Source: Microcaldota archaeon (lineage in GTDB: Archaea; Micrarchaeota; Micrarchaeia; Micrarchaeales; Micrarchaeaceae). From it: DNA of 64,000 bases. The stretch is from NCBI GenBank assembly GCA_021799635.1, contig JAJZAB010000001.1, positions 1 through 64,000 on the forward strand, in the 5' to 3' direction. The position numbers and the translations under genes are program-made. This document shows positions 50,559 to 59,218 of the stretch, piece after piece (within the stretch, counting starts at the first letter, position 1; the number at the start of each line of letters is the position of its first letter). The notes beneath the pieces were generated by a model, which was given only the letters and a program-made list of their open reading frames with translations, was not told the DNA's origin and ran no database searches.

Positions 50559-50683
50559 TATAACTACCATTCACCCGTACAATAAATTTGGTTCCGACTA
50601 ATATTTATACATCGCCTAGCCAGGAAGGCTACTCTATAAACGTAAATAATTATATAAATATTATTAGGTATAAAGGATTACTA

Positions 50684-50781
50684 CCCGTTGTAGCTCAATG
50701 GCAGAGCGGCCGGCTGTAGTCTGATGCTCTAACAACAGGTTAGATACCGGCAGGTTGGGAGTTCGACTCTCTCCAACGGGA
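50684..50781 (+). tRNA. tRNA-Tyr(GTA) with a 26-nt intron
   Basis: The acceptor CCCGTTG (50684-50690) pairs with CAACGGG (50774-50780), with C1-G72 as expected for archaeal tRNA-Tyr, discriminator A. The anticodon stem is GCCGG/CCGGC and the loop begins CTGTAG (GTA). Twenty-six extra nucleotides after position 37 (TCTGATGCTC onwards) form the intron. The T-arm is GGGAG TTCGACT CTCTC. Confidence 0.93.
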
Positions 50782-50792
50782 TTTGTGATGCA

Positions 50793-51212
50793 ATGGTAGA
50801 TAGTGGCTGCATATTCTGCAGTATTGTTAGAGGGGAGGTTCCGTGCTACAAGGTGTACGAGGATGGCGATGTGATTGCCTTCCTTGATATAGAGCCAATA
50901 AGCGAGGGGCATACGCTTGTTGTCCCAAAAAGGCACTGCAGCGACATATATGACATACCAGACGACCTGCTCTGCAAGGTGATGACCGCCGCGAGGAAGA
51001 TCGCAATGGAGTACCGGTCGTCCCTCGGCGCAAAGGCGGTAAACCTGCTAAATGCATCTGGAATGGAGGCCGGGCAGAGTGTGTTTCACTTCCACGTTCA
51101 CGTAGTGCCGGCGTATGATTACATGAAGAACCGAATAAGCTTCAGGCACGACGCCTCAGCAAAAAGCAATATAGAGAAGACCCAGAAAAGGATAAATGGC
51201 GAAGTGCTTTAA
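50793..51212 (+). CDS. HIT-family nucleotide hydrolase
   Basis: The 139-residue protein has an N-terminal zinc-binding pattern CIFCSIVRGEVPCYKVYED, and the histidine triad FHFHVHVVPAYDY. It is a Hint/HinT-like purine nucleoside phosphoramidase, a cytosolic housekeeping enzyme. ATG 50793 has GTG five bases upstream and lies 12 bp after tRNA-Tyr. tRNA-Asp follows. Confidence 0.94.
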   Translation: MVDSGCIFCSIVRGEVPCYKVYEDGDVIAFLDIEPISEGHTLVVPKRHCSDIYDIPDDLLCKVMTAARKIAMEYRSSLGAKAVNLLNASGMEAGQSVFHFHVHVVPAYDYMKNRISFRHDASAKSNIEKTQKRINGEVL

Positions 51213-51237
51213 TTAGTTGATTGGTATTGATATTCAT

Positions 51238-51310
51238 GCCTTGGTAGTGTAGTGGTCTAGCATACGAGCCTGTCACGCTTGTGACCCGGGTTCGAATCCC
51301 GGCCAAGGCG
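51238..51310 (+). tRNA. tRNA-Asp(GTC)
   Basis: The acceptor GCCTTGG (51238-51244) pairs with CCAAGGC (51303-51309) and discriminator G is as expected for Asp. The anticodon loop CTGTCAC gives GTC; the T-arm is CCGGG TTCGAAT CCCGG. There is no intron, and CCA is not encoded. Confidence 0.94.
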
Positions 51311-51352
51311 CTTTATTTTTATATTTTTGATTAGAGCATATTCCGTGGTGTC

Positions 51353-51775
51353 ATGTCAGACGATTCAAAAGACAAAAAGAAAGGATTATCAAAGGAAGAG
51401 ATAGCCGCGATGAAGGAATACCTTAAAGAGAAAAACTCAAAGACCAATGGCGAAAAAGCCGTGCTCGATGCTATAGCAAAGATGCCAGAACCAGATCGTA
51501 GCATGTCAAAGCGGCTGCACGCCTTGATTAAGGCTACAGCGCCGAATCTTGTTCCCAGAACATGGTACGGAATGCCGGCATATTCGAAGGATAACAAAGT
51601 TATCTGCTTTTTACAACCAGCGAGTAAGTTTAAGGTTAGGTACATGACTTTGGGATTCAGCGATGAAGCAAACCTCGATGACGGCAACATATGGCCAGTC
51701 ACATTTGCGCTGATGAAGTTGACTGCAGCGGAAGAGGCGAAGGTCGTTGCGCTTCTGAAGAAAGCAATGGGTTGA
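51353..51775 (+). CDS. DUF1801-like protein
   Basis: The 140-residue soluble protein has LHALIKATAPNLVPRTWYGMPAY, KVICFLQPASKFKVRYMTLGF and DEANLDDGNIWPVTFAL, the blocks of the DUF1801 (YdhG-like) family. The N-terminus is highly charged. The family is common in bacteria and rare in archaea, and its function is poorly defined, with an iron-chaperone-like role proposed for a distant relative. It is likely a transferred gene. GGTG lies close to the ATG. Confidence 0.85.
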   Translation: MSDDSKDKKKGLSKEEIAAMKEYLKEKNSKTNGEKAVLDAIAKMPEPDRSMSKRLHALIKATAPNLVPRTWYGMPAYSKDNKVICFLQPASKFKVRYMTLGFSDEANLDDGNIWPVTFALMKLTAAEEAKVVALLKKAMG

Positions 51776-52007
51776 ATTAGCACATTCGAAGAATATATGT
51801 TGAATATACAAGTGTCAGAATCCGCGCAGTGGCGTTCTTCTTTTGGAGAAATACTTTCCTTTTGGGCTAAACACCAGGTAGCCATACAATCCTTTATCAA
51901 AGACATTAGAAATCTAGCTTCGTAAACTCTACTACAGCAGGTTTAGGAAAACCGCGCAGGATGCGCAAGTTTTATAACGCTTGCATCTGATATTGATTTT
52001 GTATTTT

Positions 52008-52532
52008 ATGAAAGGCAGACGTAAAATGAAAAATTATGGATTGAAGATATTTTTAAATAATAGGATAATCCCTGCAGTGCTTGCCACTGTTGCGGTTTCA
52101 ATCCTGACTTATATCCTATATTCATTGAACCTTGATATCTCCCGAGCGCAGGGATCATCCGCGATACTGTTTGCGTCGTTCAGCGTAAGCGCTTTTATAC
52201 TATTTATGACCCCGCGATCCAAGGCAGCGCATTTGGACAAATTTATAAAGTCATATGCGCTCGGCACGGCTCTCGGGTATTTTGGGTTATTAATTCTAAG
52301 GTTTCTGCCTCTCTACGTTGTAGCCGGCCTGGTAATGTTCCCGCTTTCCCTGCTTCTCTACGTTACAAGGAGCGAGCACCCTCCGGCAGTAGGAATAGCC
52401 ATGGCGTTTGTCTTGTACCGCGTGGACATATACGGAGTCCTGATAGTGATAGCAGCGGTAATTGTGCTGGCATTGCTTAGGATAGTGCTTGAGAAATTTG
52501 TTTTTATAGTAGAAAACGAACTTGTGAGATAG
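52008..52532 (+). CDS. HPP-family-like membrane protein
   Basis: The protein of about 174 residues has five or six helices. The EHPPAVGIAMAFVLYR segment carries the HPP motif found in the HPP integral membrane family (nitrite-transport-related in plants and cyanobacteria), and SSAILFASFSVSAFILFMTP matches its earlier helix. The short C-terminus is charged. ATG 52008 is about 35 bp downstream of a TATA-like element near 51969-51977; ATG 52026 is an alternative. Transport function is inferred from the motif only. Confidence 0.7.
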   Translation: MKGRRKMKNYGLKIFLNNRIIPAVLATVAVSILTYILYSLNLDISRAQGSSAILFASFSVSAFILFMTPRSKAAHLDKFIKSYALGTALGYFGLLILRFLPLYVVAGLVMFPLSLLLYVTRSEHPPAVGIAMAFVLYRVDIYGVLIVIAAVIVLALLRIVLEKFVFIVENELVR

Positions 52533-52572
52533 GTATGATGATGCGGGCGCCGCAGGCCTTTTGGAACGGCAT

Positions 52573-53829
52573 TCAGTCGTCTATTTTTATTGTTTCGCCA
52601 ATTTTTGGCGCCTTTGCATCAAAGCCTTCATCCGCCAGGTCTGAGGCCAACCTCTTTGCGTTCTCCGTGTCTCCGTGCACGCAAATTACATGATCGGGAT
52701 CGCTCCTCCTTACGTACTCGTGCAGGTCGCTTTTGTCGGAATGAGCGGACAGGTCATAGAAGCTTACCGGGGTGCTTATCTTCCTTTTGGTTCCGTCTAT
52801 GCTTATGTATCCCGAATCCATGAGCGTCCTTCCATTTGTGCCTTCGATTTGGTATCCCGTAAGGAATATGTGCGAGCCCTTGTTCAGCTTTGTTATGTAA
52901 TCGAGAACAGGACCGCCGTTCAGCATGCCTGCGGTTGTCACAATTATCGATGGCCCGTCAAGGGCGTCCTTCCTTGCCGATCTGTCCTCTATGAAGGTGG
53001 TTTCCCTTATGGCTTTTGCCAGGACTTCGGGGTTTCTTATGAATTTCTGGGAGTCTATCACTATTGACGTCGCCTTCTTGGCCATCCCATCTATGAATGC
53101 TGACCCGGTGAGGTTGTTTTGGCCCAGTATGGAAAGTATTTCCTGCGCCCTCCCTACCGCAAATACCGGGAGCAGTGCATTGCCTCCATCCTGAAGCACT
53201 TCTTTTATGCCATTTACAAGGTTGTCTATGGTCTTTGACCTATCGCTATGGTCGTGTGATGCGTATGTTGATTCCATTATCAGCACATCACTTTTAACCA
53301 CATCGGCGCCTTTGTGCAGGGTCTGCTCCTTAAGCTTAAAGTCGCCGGTATACACTATCCTCTTGTTGTTGTGCGCCCTTGCCCTTTCTATCAAAGTTAT
53401 TGAGCTGCCGCATATGTGCCCCGCATCGTACAGCTCGATGTCAAAATTGCCAAAATGGTTAACCGCTTTGTAGTCCATGCTTATGTACTTGCTTGTCAGC
53501 TCCCTTATCTGCTTCTTGTGGAAGTACACCCTGCTGCGCTGTCTTTTTGCTATGTTGAGCGCGTCCTCTATGAGCAGGGTAGACAGCTTTAGAGTGGGCA
53601 GGGTGCCGAATGTAGGGATGCGCAGGTCGTTGTACAGCGCGGCGGCAAACCCGCTGTGGTCAAGGTGCGCATGGCTGAGCAGCAGCCCGTCCACCTTTGG
53701 TATGGATAACGGGTACTGTGTCTTGTGGTCTATCTTGATGCCAAAATCTAGGAGCAGTGACCTGTCGTCCTTAAGCAGTATCGCAGAGCGTCCCACCTCC
53801 TGCGCACCACCCAAAAACTTTATTTGCAT
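52573..53829 (-). CDS. Beta-CASP metallo-beta-lactamase RNase, second paralog
   Basis: The 418-residue protein starts MQIKFLGGAQEVGRSAILL. MBL motif SHAHLDHSGFAA, AGHICGSSITL and YTGDFKL, and beta-CASP parts LLPVFAVGRAQEIL, TAGMLNGGPVLDY and YDLSAHSDKSDL are all present. It is the same class as the protein at 37120, but clearly diverged. Both probably process or degrade RNA, perhaps with different partners. Start ATG 53829 begins the conserved fold; a 25-codon upstream extension is rejected. Confidence 0.92.
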   Translation of the reverse strand: MQIKFLGGAQEVGRSAILLKDDRSLLLDFGIKIDHKTQYPLSIPKVDGLLLSHAHLDHSGFAAALYNDLRIPTFGTLPTLKLSTLLIEDALNIAKRQRSRVYFHKKQIRELTSKYISMDYKAVNHFGNFDIELYDAGHICGSSITLIERARAHNNKRIVYTGDFKLKEQTLHKGADVVKSDVLIMESTYASHDHSDRSKTIDNLVNGIKEVLQDGGNALLPVFAVGRAQEILSILGQNNLTGSAFIDGMAKKATSIVIDSQKFIRNPEVLAKAIRETTFIEDRSARKDALDGPSIIVTTAGMLNGGPVLDYITKLNKGSHIFLTGYQIEGTNGRTLMDSGYISIDGTKRKISTPVSFYDLSAHSDKSDLHEYVRRSDPDHVICVHGDTENAKRLASDLADEGFDAKAPKIGETIKIDD

Positions 53830-53930
53830 CAAAAACCTCAAAAAATGCTGGCGTTGTATATAATTCAACCTTTCCTGAAAATCTATATAAAGATTGCTAT
53901 CCATATTAGAGTGGCGTTTGTAGTGATATG

Positions 53931-54731
53931 ATGGCGGAAGAGATTAATTTGCTTGACCTTATTGCGCTGAGCAGGATAACGCCTGACCTTGTTGTTGAAA
54001 AATTCGGGAGCAAGATAAACTCCTCGTTCTTCGACGCATCAAACATACTGGGAAACCTGAGGATAAAGGGACTTATAGACTTTACCGCAAACTTTCCAGG
54101 GCAGAGCGCGATCACAATAACCGAGGCAGGCAAGCAGCTGCTTGGCGATGCGGAACAGAAGGGGAAGGAGCCATTCGACCCTGTGGATTATGCTATACTC
54201 TTGCAGCTGAAGGCTGGCAAAAGATCTTATATAGATATAGGCAGTGCTGTGAACCTGAGGCCCAGGGACCTCGCAATGCACATATACAAGCTTGGCCAGC
54301 AGCAGTATTCAGTTTATGAGATAAGGAACGGCAGCGTTGACGTTATGCTCACAGAGAAGGGGCTGATGCAGGCCAACAGCGGCATGCCAACCCAGGGCGG
54401 CCAGGCTGCACCCAAAGCTGCGCAGGGGCAGGCACCAGCCGGACAGATGATGCAGCAGCCACAACCAGCACAACCGGAAACTCAGGAGGAAGCGCCTGTA
54501 CAGCAGCCGGACCAGGCGGTGACGGCGACCCAGCCATACCAGAGTGCGGTAGCGCAGCAGGGCGTGGGAGCGGCCGCGGCAGGTAGCCAGGCCGGAGATG
54601 ATGAAAGCACGCTGTCGGACCTCCAGGGAAAAATGAAACCAGCCAATGCAGGTAAAAAGTGGATGATTGTTTTGGTAATAATAGTTATAGTTGTTATAGT
54701 TGGGGCACTATTTTACCTGCACAAGATTTGA
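53931..54731 (+). CDS. Membrane-tethered winged-helix protein
   Basis: The protein has about 266 residues. The N-terminal part (1-145) holds two winged-helix-like domains: LLDLIALSRITPDLVVEKFG with wing TITEAGKQLL, and DYAILLQLKAGKRSYIDIGSAVNL with wing VDVMLTEKGLM. A roughly 95-residue Gln/Pro/Ala-rich linker leads to a single C-terminal helix (KKWMIVLVIIVIVVIVGALFYLHKI). This is a tail-anchored layout that would hold a DNA-binding part at the membrane. ATG 53931 has GTG five bases upstream. No exact family is recognised. Confidence 0.75.
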   Translation: MAEEINLLDLIALSRITPDLVVEKFGSKINSSFFDASNILGNLRIKGLIDFTANFPGQSAITITEAGKQLLGDAEQKGKEPFDPVDYAILLQLKAGKRSYIDIGSAVNLRPRDLAMHIYKLGQQQYSVYEIRNGSVDVMLTEKGLMQANSGMPTQGGQAAPKAAQGQAPAGQMMQQPQPAQPETQEEAPVQQPDQAVTATQPYQSAVAQQGVGAAAAGSQAGDDESTLSDLQGKMKPANAGKKWMIVLVIIVIVVIVGALFYLHKI

Positions 54732-54798
54732 TTTGGTTTGGCTGGTGGATTGCATAGGAAAACTTGCTGCACTGTCCTATAAAAGCACGTGATTGCAG

Positions 54799-55419
54799 AT
54801 GGCACCTCTTGTTGATTATGAGAAAGCTGCCGGGCTGCTTAAGAAATACGGCATAAGCAGCGTGAGAAGTTCTTATGTGGGCTCTGCTGAAGAAGCCTCA
54901 TCCTTTTTGAAAGGCGACGACCCGATAGTCCTCAAGGCTATATCCCAGAAGGCGCTGCACAAATCAAAGAGCGGGCTTGTAAAATTAAACCTAAGGAGCG
55001 AGGAGGAGATACGCAAGGCTTATGCAGACCTTGTAAAAAGGGCAAAGCCGCTTAGGCCGTACAAGATCCTTGCGCAGAGCATGCTTTCTGGAGGCCTGGA
55101 GATGATAATAGGCGGGAGCGTGGATCCACAATTCGGCAAGATGGTGCTGCTCGGCCTTGGCGGCATATATGTAGAGACATTCAAGGATTTTGCACTGAGG
55201 CTCTGCCCTATAAGCACATACGACGCCGCGTCCATGCTTAGGCAGCTCAGGTCAAGGAAGATAATCGCGCCTGACAACAGGTCGGAGAATATGATTGCCG
55301 GGCTGCTGCTCAGGGCGTCCAGGATGTTCACCGAAAGCAACCTTTCCGAAATGGACCTTAACCCGATAATACTCCATGATGGAAGGTATGATGCAGTGGA
55401 CATAAGGCTTCTTGAGTGA
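54799..55419 (+). CDS. acdB: ADP-forming acyl-CoA synthetase, beta subunit
   Basis: The 206-residue ATP-grasp subunit has PIVLKAISQKALHKSKSGLVKLNL, then SMLSGGLEMIIGGSVDPQFGKMVLLGLGGIYVE and NLSEMDLNPIIL (metal-binding region). With the alpha subunit it converts acyl-CoA, ADP and phosphate to acid, CoA and ATP, the archaeal energy-yielding step from fermented amino acids or sugars. The length is typical for the separate beta subunit. Its stop overlaps or abuts the start of acdA. Confidence 0.93.
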   Translation: MAPLVDYEKAAGLLKKYGISSVRSSYVGSAEEASSFLKGDDPIVLKAISQKALHKSKSGLVKLNLRSEEEIRKAYADLVKRAKPLRPYKILAQSMLSGGLEMIIGGSVDPQFGKMVLLGLGGIYVETFKDFALRLCPISTYDAASMLRQLRSRKIIAPDNRSENMIAGLLLRASRMFTESNLSEMDLNPIILHDGRYDAVDIRLLE

Positions 55420-55424
55420 TGCGA

Positions 55425-56837
55425 ATGGCAAAGAAACCGTCAAAAACCAGGAAGTACGTTGACATGAGGTACATAATGAGCCCGAAGAGCGTAGCGATCA
55501 TAGGCGCATCGGAGAAGGCAGGCAAAGTCGGGAATGCGATAATGCAGAACTACGTTGACGTAGGCTTCCAGGGCCGCATATATCCAATAAACATAAATGC
55601 CGAAGGCAGCATAATGGGCTACAAGGCCTACCGCAGCATACTTGATGTGAAGCGCAGCATAGACCTTGTGGTTATAAGCGTGCCGGCCAAGGCTGTGCCT
55701 GGAGTTATGGAGGAATGCTGTAAGGCTGGCGTTAAGGGTATAATAATAGTAAGCGGCGGATTCGCGGAGGTTGGCGAAGTTGAGCTCCAAAAAAGGGTTT
55801 ACGACATTGCACAGAAGTATAATATTCCTGTGCTTGGCCCGAACTGCCTGGGAGTGATGGATACGAGGTCTAGGAATGATACCCTGTTTCTGCCGACGTT
55901 TAAAATAGACAGACCGAAGATAGGGGGAGTCAGCTTTGTATCCCAGAGCGGCTCTGTGGGCAGCTCTACCCTTGACCTGATAAGCGGCGAGGGATTCGGC
56001 CTTGCAAGGTTCATATCGTACGGCAACGCAGTAGTAATTGACGAAGTGGACCTGCTCAACTACCTTGCGCATGACAAGTATACAAAGGTGATAGTGTTTT
56101 ACATAGAGGGTGTGAAGAGGGGCAGGGAATTCATCGAGCTGGCGAAGAAGGTTACAAGGCTGAAGCCTGTCGTAATACTAAAGGGCGGAGTAACGGAGCT
56201 CGGAGCCAGCGCAGCGCATTCCCACACCGCCTCCCTTGCCGGCAGCGCACAGGCCTACGAAGCTGTATTCAGGCAGTACGGTTTCATAGAGGCAAAAAAC
56301 CTTGAGGAGCTGCTCTACTTCGCCAAGGTATTCGACACGCAGCCTCCCTCCAGGGGCAACCGGGTAGCCGTAATAACGAACGGCGGGGGCCACGGGGTGC
56401 TCGCTACAGACGCGCTGTACCTGAACGGCCTTGTACTTCCTGATATCACAGCGGAGAGCAAAGAGAGGCTTAGGAAGACAATGCCGAAAATAGTCAACAT
56501 AAAGATGCCGCTTGACATAGGCGGGGACGCTGGAGAGGAGAGGTTCAGCGCGGCGCTTGATATACTTGAGGATGACCCAAACATTGATTCCATAATGTCC
56601 ATAACCCTGTTCCAGACGCCCGGGGCTGATGAAAAGGTGGCAGACGCGATAATTAGGCACGGGACGGCGAGGAAGAAGCCGCTGGTGGTGGTCAGCACTG
56701 GCAGCACCTATACAAAATCCCATACATCGATAATAGAGGGGGCTGGCGTGCCGGTATATGATTCGCCGGATTCAGCTGCCAGGGCGCTGGCGGCGCTGCT
56801 GTGGTATTCAAATTATAAGAACAAGGTGGTTGAATGA
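55425..56837 (+). CDS. acdA: ADP-forming acyl-CoA synthetase, alpha subunit
   Basis: The 470-residue protein has a CoA-binding Rossmann domain (SVAIIGASEKAGKVGNAIM), then two ligase domains with the phospho-histidine loop AAHSHTASLAGSAQAYEAVF and VITNGGGHGVLATDAL. This is the domain order of archaeal Acd alpha subunits. GTGATGCGAATG places the start at 55425 or at 55419; both give the same core. It is followed with a 4-bp overlap by a class III aminotransferase. Confidence 0.93.
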   Translation: MAKKPSKTRKYVDMRYIMSPKSVAIIGASEKAGKVGNAIMQNYVDVGFQGRIYPININAEGSIMGYKAYRSILDVKRSIDLVVISVPAKAVPGVMEECCKAGVKGIIIVSGGFAEVGEVELQKRVYDIAQKYNIPVLGPNCLGVMDTRSRNDTLFLPTFKIDRPKIGGVSFVSQSGSVGSSTLDLISGEGFGLARFISYGNAVVIDEVDLLNYLAHDKYTKVIVFYIEGVKRGREFIELAKKVTRLKPVVILKGGVTELGASAAHSHTASLAGSAQAYEAVFRQYGFIEAKNLEELLYFAKVFDTQPPSRGNRVAVITNGGGHGVLATDALYLNGLVLPDITAESKERLRKTMPKIVNIKMPLDIGGDAGEERFSAALDILEDDPNIDSIMSITLFQTPGADEKVADAIIRHGTARKKPLVVVSTGSTYTKSHTSIIEGAGVPVYDSPDSAARALAALLWYSNYKNKVVE

Positions 56838-58156
56838 TAAAAATAACTAAAGCTGTGGAAGACGTGATGAAAAGGGACAGAAGGGTCATGTTCACGACAA
56901 CCAAGGAGGATATCCCCTTTGTGGTTCAAAGGGGGGAGAGGGACCATGCCTGGGATATTGCCGGCAACAGGTACATAGATTTTTCAAGCTTCATAGGAGT
57001 ATACAACCTTGGCGTAAACGGCAACGCCGAAATAAGGAAGGCCGCAAAGGAGCAGATAGACAGGCTTATGCACTCTGCTTTCCTGGATTACTACGCCGAG
57101 CTGCCTGTCTCTTTCGCCGAAAGCCTTGTAGGGATGATGCCGAAGGGCTTCGGCAGGGTCTTCTGGTCCAATTCAGGGACAGAAGCCATAGAGGATGCGA
57201 TAAAGCTTGCAAGGATATTCACAAAGAAGTACTACATGATGGGCTTCTACAACAGCTTTCACGGAAGGAGCATGGGGTCGCTTGGCTTGACCTCCTCCAA
57301 GGTGTCTGGCAGGAAACACTTCGGCCCGTTCCCGCACGCCATACATGCTATCTATCCGAATCCGTACAGGCCTATGTTCGGAGCCTCGGACCCGGACGAT
57401 TATGCGATGGCGTGCATAGATTATATAGAGAGGAACATATTTGCAAGGGAGTGCTCTAGCGATGAGATAGCTGCAATTGTGTTCGAGCCAGTTCAGGGGG
57501 AGGGCGGGTACGTTGTGCCTCCGAAACTGTTCATAAAAGAGCTTAGGAAGCTTGCGACTGAAAACAACATACTGCTTGTAGCTGACGAGATACAGTCAGG
57601 TTACATGAGGACAGGGAAGTTCCTGGCTTGCGAGCATTTCGGCATAACCGCGGACATATATGCGATGGCAAAGGCCCTGGGCGGCGGCATGCCTATAGGA
57701 GCTACCATAGCAAAGACAAACCTTGGCGACACCCCGCCGGGATCCCACGCCGGTACCTTCGGGGGCAACCTTGTTTCAATGGCTGCCGGCTATGCATCGA
57801 TAAAGTACCTGCGCAGAAACAAAAGGAATCTGGAGAGCATGGCAAGGGAAAAAGGCAGGTACATGTTGAAAAGGCTGGAGGAGATGAAGGACAGGTACGA
57901 GATGGTGGGGGATGTAAGAGGCCTTGGAATGATGCTGGCTGCAGAGTTGGTGAAGGACAAAAAGAGCAAGGAGCCGGCGATTAAGGAGAGGAAGGAGGTC
58001 CTTATGGAATGCTTCAGGAACGGGTTGGTTATGCTACCGTGCGGAGTCTCAACGATAAGGGTAATACCACCGATAACCATGCTGAAGGAGAATGTAGAGA
58101 AGGGTTTGGACATATTCGAAGACGCGATAGCCAAAGTCAGCGGGCGAAAAAAATAA
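56834..58156 (+). CDS. Class III aminotransferase (GABA/ornithine type or amino-acid racemase)
   Basis: The 440-residue PLP enzyme has VFWSNSGTEAIEDAIKLAR, YNSFHGRSMGSLGLTSS, FEPVQGEGGYVVPP, LLVADEIQSGYMRTGKF and the PLP-Lys loop YAMAKALGGGMPIGATI. Archaeal homologs include 4-aminobutyrate/ornithine aminotransferases and broad amino-acid racemases, so specificity is uncertain. Its ATGA overlap with acdA and GGTG five bases upstream show it belongs to the acd operon, hinting at amino-acid breakdown to acyl-CoA. Confidence 0.92.
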   Translation: MIKITKAVEDVMKRDRRVMFTTTKEDIPFVVQRGERDHAWDIAGNRYIDFSSFIGVYNLGVNGNAEIRKAAKEQIDRLMHSAFLDYYAELPVSFAESLVGMMPKGFGRVFWSNSGTEAIEDAIKLARIFTKKYYMMGFYNSFHGRSMGSLGLTSSKVSGRKHFGPFPHAIHAIYPNPYRPMFGASDPDDYAMACIDYIERNIFARECSSDEIAAIVFEPVQGEGGYVVPPKLFIKELRKLATENNILLVADEIQSGYMRTGKFLACEHFGITADIYAMAKALGGGMPIGATIAKTNLGDTPPGSHAGTFGGNLVSMAAGYASIKYLRRNKRNLESMAREKGRYMLKRLEEMKDRYEMVGDVRGLGMMLAAELVKDKKSKEPAIKERKEVLMECFRNGLVMLPCGVSTIRVIPPITMLKENVEKGLDIFEDAIAKVSGRKK

Positions 58157-58157
58157 T

Positions 58158-58188
58158 ACGGCGCGGCGTTTTTGCGCCTGCGCGCCGT
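58158..58188 (+). terminator. Possible hairpin at the end of the acd operon
   Basis: ACGGCGCG (58158-58165) pairs with CGCGCCGT (58181-58188) around a T-rich loop, beginning one base after the aminotransferase stop. Archaeal termination mostly uses T-runs, so this may instead mark the mRNA end or protect it. A TATA-like aaatatatg near 58240 then starts the S19e operon. Confidence 0.35.
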
Positions 58189-58304
58189 GGCGGACCAGGG
58201 GCCTTGGCTAAGCAAAGATTTTAATAGGTTTTTGGTAGTAAATATATGTTTATACTTGGTTTCTCTTTTGAGTAGCTGCAACCGGCTTATTCGGGGAAAA
58301 TTTT

Positions 58305-58730
58305 ATGGTTAATGCTTATGATGTAAAGGCATCCGAACTTGTAAAGGAGACAGCGAAGCTTCTCAAGGATAGGATAACGAAGCCTGAATACATAAACTAC
58401 GTTAAATCAGGCGCCAACAGGGAGAGGGCGCCTTTGGACCCTGACTTCTGGTATGTGAGGAACGCGTCAATACTCAGGCAGGTGTACCTCAACGGACCAA
58501 TAGGAGTATCAAGGCTCAGGGTACGCTACGGCTCCAGGAAGGAACACAGCGTGCACAGAAGGCACTACACCCCAGGAGGCGGCAGCATAATAAGGGATGC
58601 CCTGCAGGCGCTGGAGAAGATAGAACTGATAAAAAAGACAAAGCAGGGAAGGATTATAACACCAAAGGGTAAGGCGCTGATAGACAAGCTTTCCAGAGAT
58701 ATATCGCAGGGAGGGGACAGGCATGCCTAG
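58305..58730 (+). CDS. rps19e: Ribosomal protein S19e
   Basis: The 141-residue small-subunit protein has the S19e pattern WYVRNASILRQVYLNGPIGVSRLRVRYGSRKEHSVHRRH and a winged-helix core. It starts the conserved archaeal operon S19e-PDCD5-L39e-L31e-aIF6-LX-prefoldin alpha-FtsY. The last eight bases overlap the next gene. Confidence 0.95.
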   Translation: MVNAYDVKASELVKETAKLLKDRITKPEYINYVKSGANRERAPLDPDFWYVRNASILRQVYLNGPIGVSRLRVRYGSRKEHSVHRRHYTPGGGSIIRDALQALEKIELIKKTKQGRIITPKGKALIDKLSRDISQGGDRHA

Positions 58731-59049
58731 CGACTATGCGCAGGACTATGAGGAGGATGAGAACTCCCAGAAGAGGCTGAAGAAGAGGGTCTCCGCTGCG
58801 CTGAGAAACATGCAGATTGAGCAGGAAAAGAAGGAGCTGCTGAAGCAGCTTCTTGATGCAAAGGCCTACGAAAGGATGATGAATATAAGGATATCAAACC
58901 CAGCATTTTATACTCAGATAGTCAATATAATAATATCGTTGGTGCAGACGAACAGGATAAACGGAAAGATGAACGAATCCCAGCTGCTTTCTATACTTGA
59001 CAGGATTACCTCAAAGAAGGAAACCAAAATAGAATACAAACACAAGTGA
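58723..59049 (+). CDS. PDCD5/TFAR19-family DNA-binding protein
   Basis: This 108-residue helical protein has the family order: flexible acidic/Lys N-terminus, then LLKQLLDAKAYERMMNIRISNPAFYTQIVNIIISLVQTNRING and a Lys-rich tail. PDCD5 homologs bind DNA and, in eukaryotes, chaperonin. Its gene order after S19e is typical for archaea. Confidence 0.93.
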   Translation: MPSDYAQDYEEDENSQKRLKKRVSAALRNMQIEQEKKELLKQLLDAKAYERMMNIRISNPAFYTQIVNIIISLVQTNRINGKMNESQLLSILDRITSKKETKIEYKHK

Positions 59050-59054
59050 ACTGA

Positions 59055-59216
59055 ATGACCAAGAAATCTGGGCGTACGAAGATGAGGCTTGGGAAGGAGC
59101 TTAAGAAAGCCAGGAGGATTCCGCTTCTGGCCATAGTCAGGACGCACAGGAAGATACAGACAAACAACTTCGCCAGGAACTGGAGGAGGACGAAGCTTAA
59201 GATAGATAAGGCGTGA
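59055..59216 (+). CDS. rpl39e: Ribosomal protein L39e
   Basis: The 53-residue very basic protein begins MTKKSGRTKMRLGKEL, and ends with the L39e signature TNNFARNWRRTKLKID. It lines the peptide exit tunnel. It lies six bases after PDCD5 and is followed with no real gap by L31e. Too short for many gene callers but unambiguous. Confidence 0.95.
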   Translation: MTKKSGRTKMRLGKELKKARRIPLLAIVRTHRKIQTNNFARNWRRTKLKIDKA

Positions 59217-59218
59217 AA

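Noticed and set aside
51331-51906. 191-codon minus-strand ORF over the DUF1801 gene
   Set aside because: The plus-strand protein matches a known family over its whole length; the antisense ORF has no motif.
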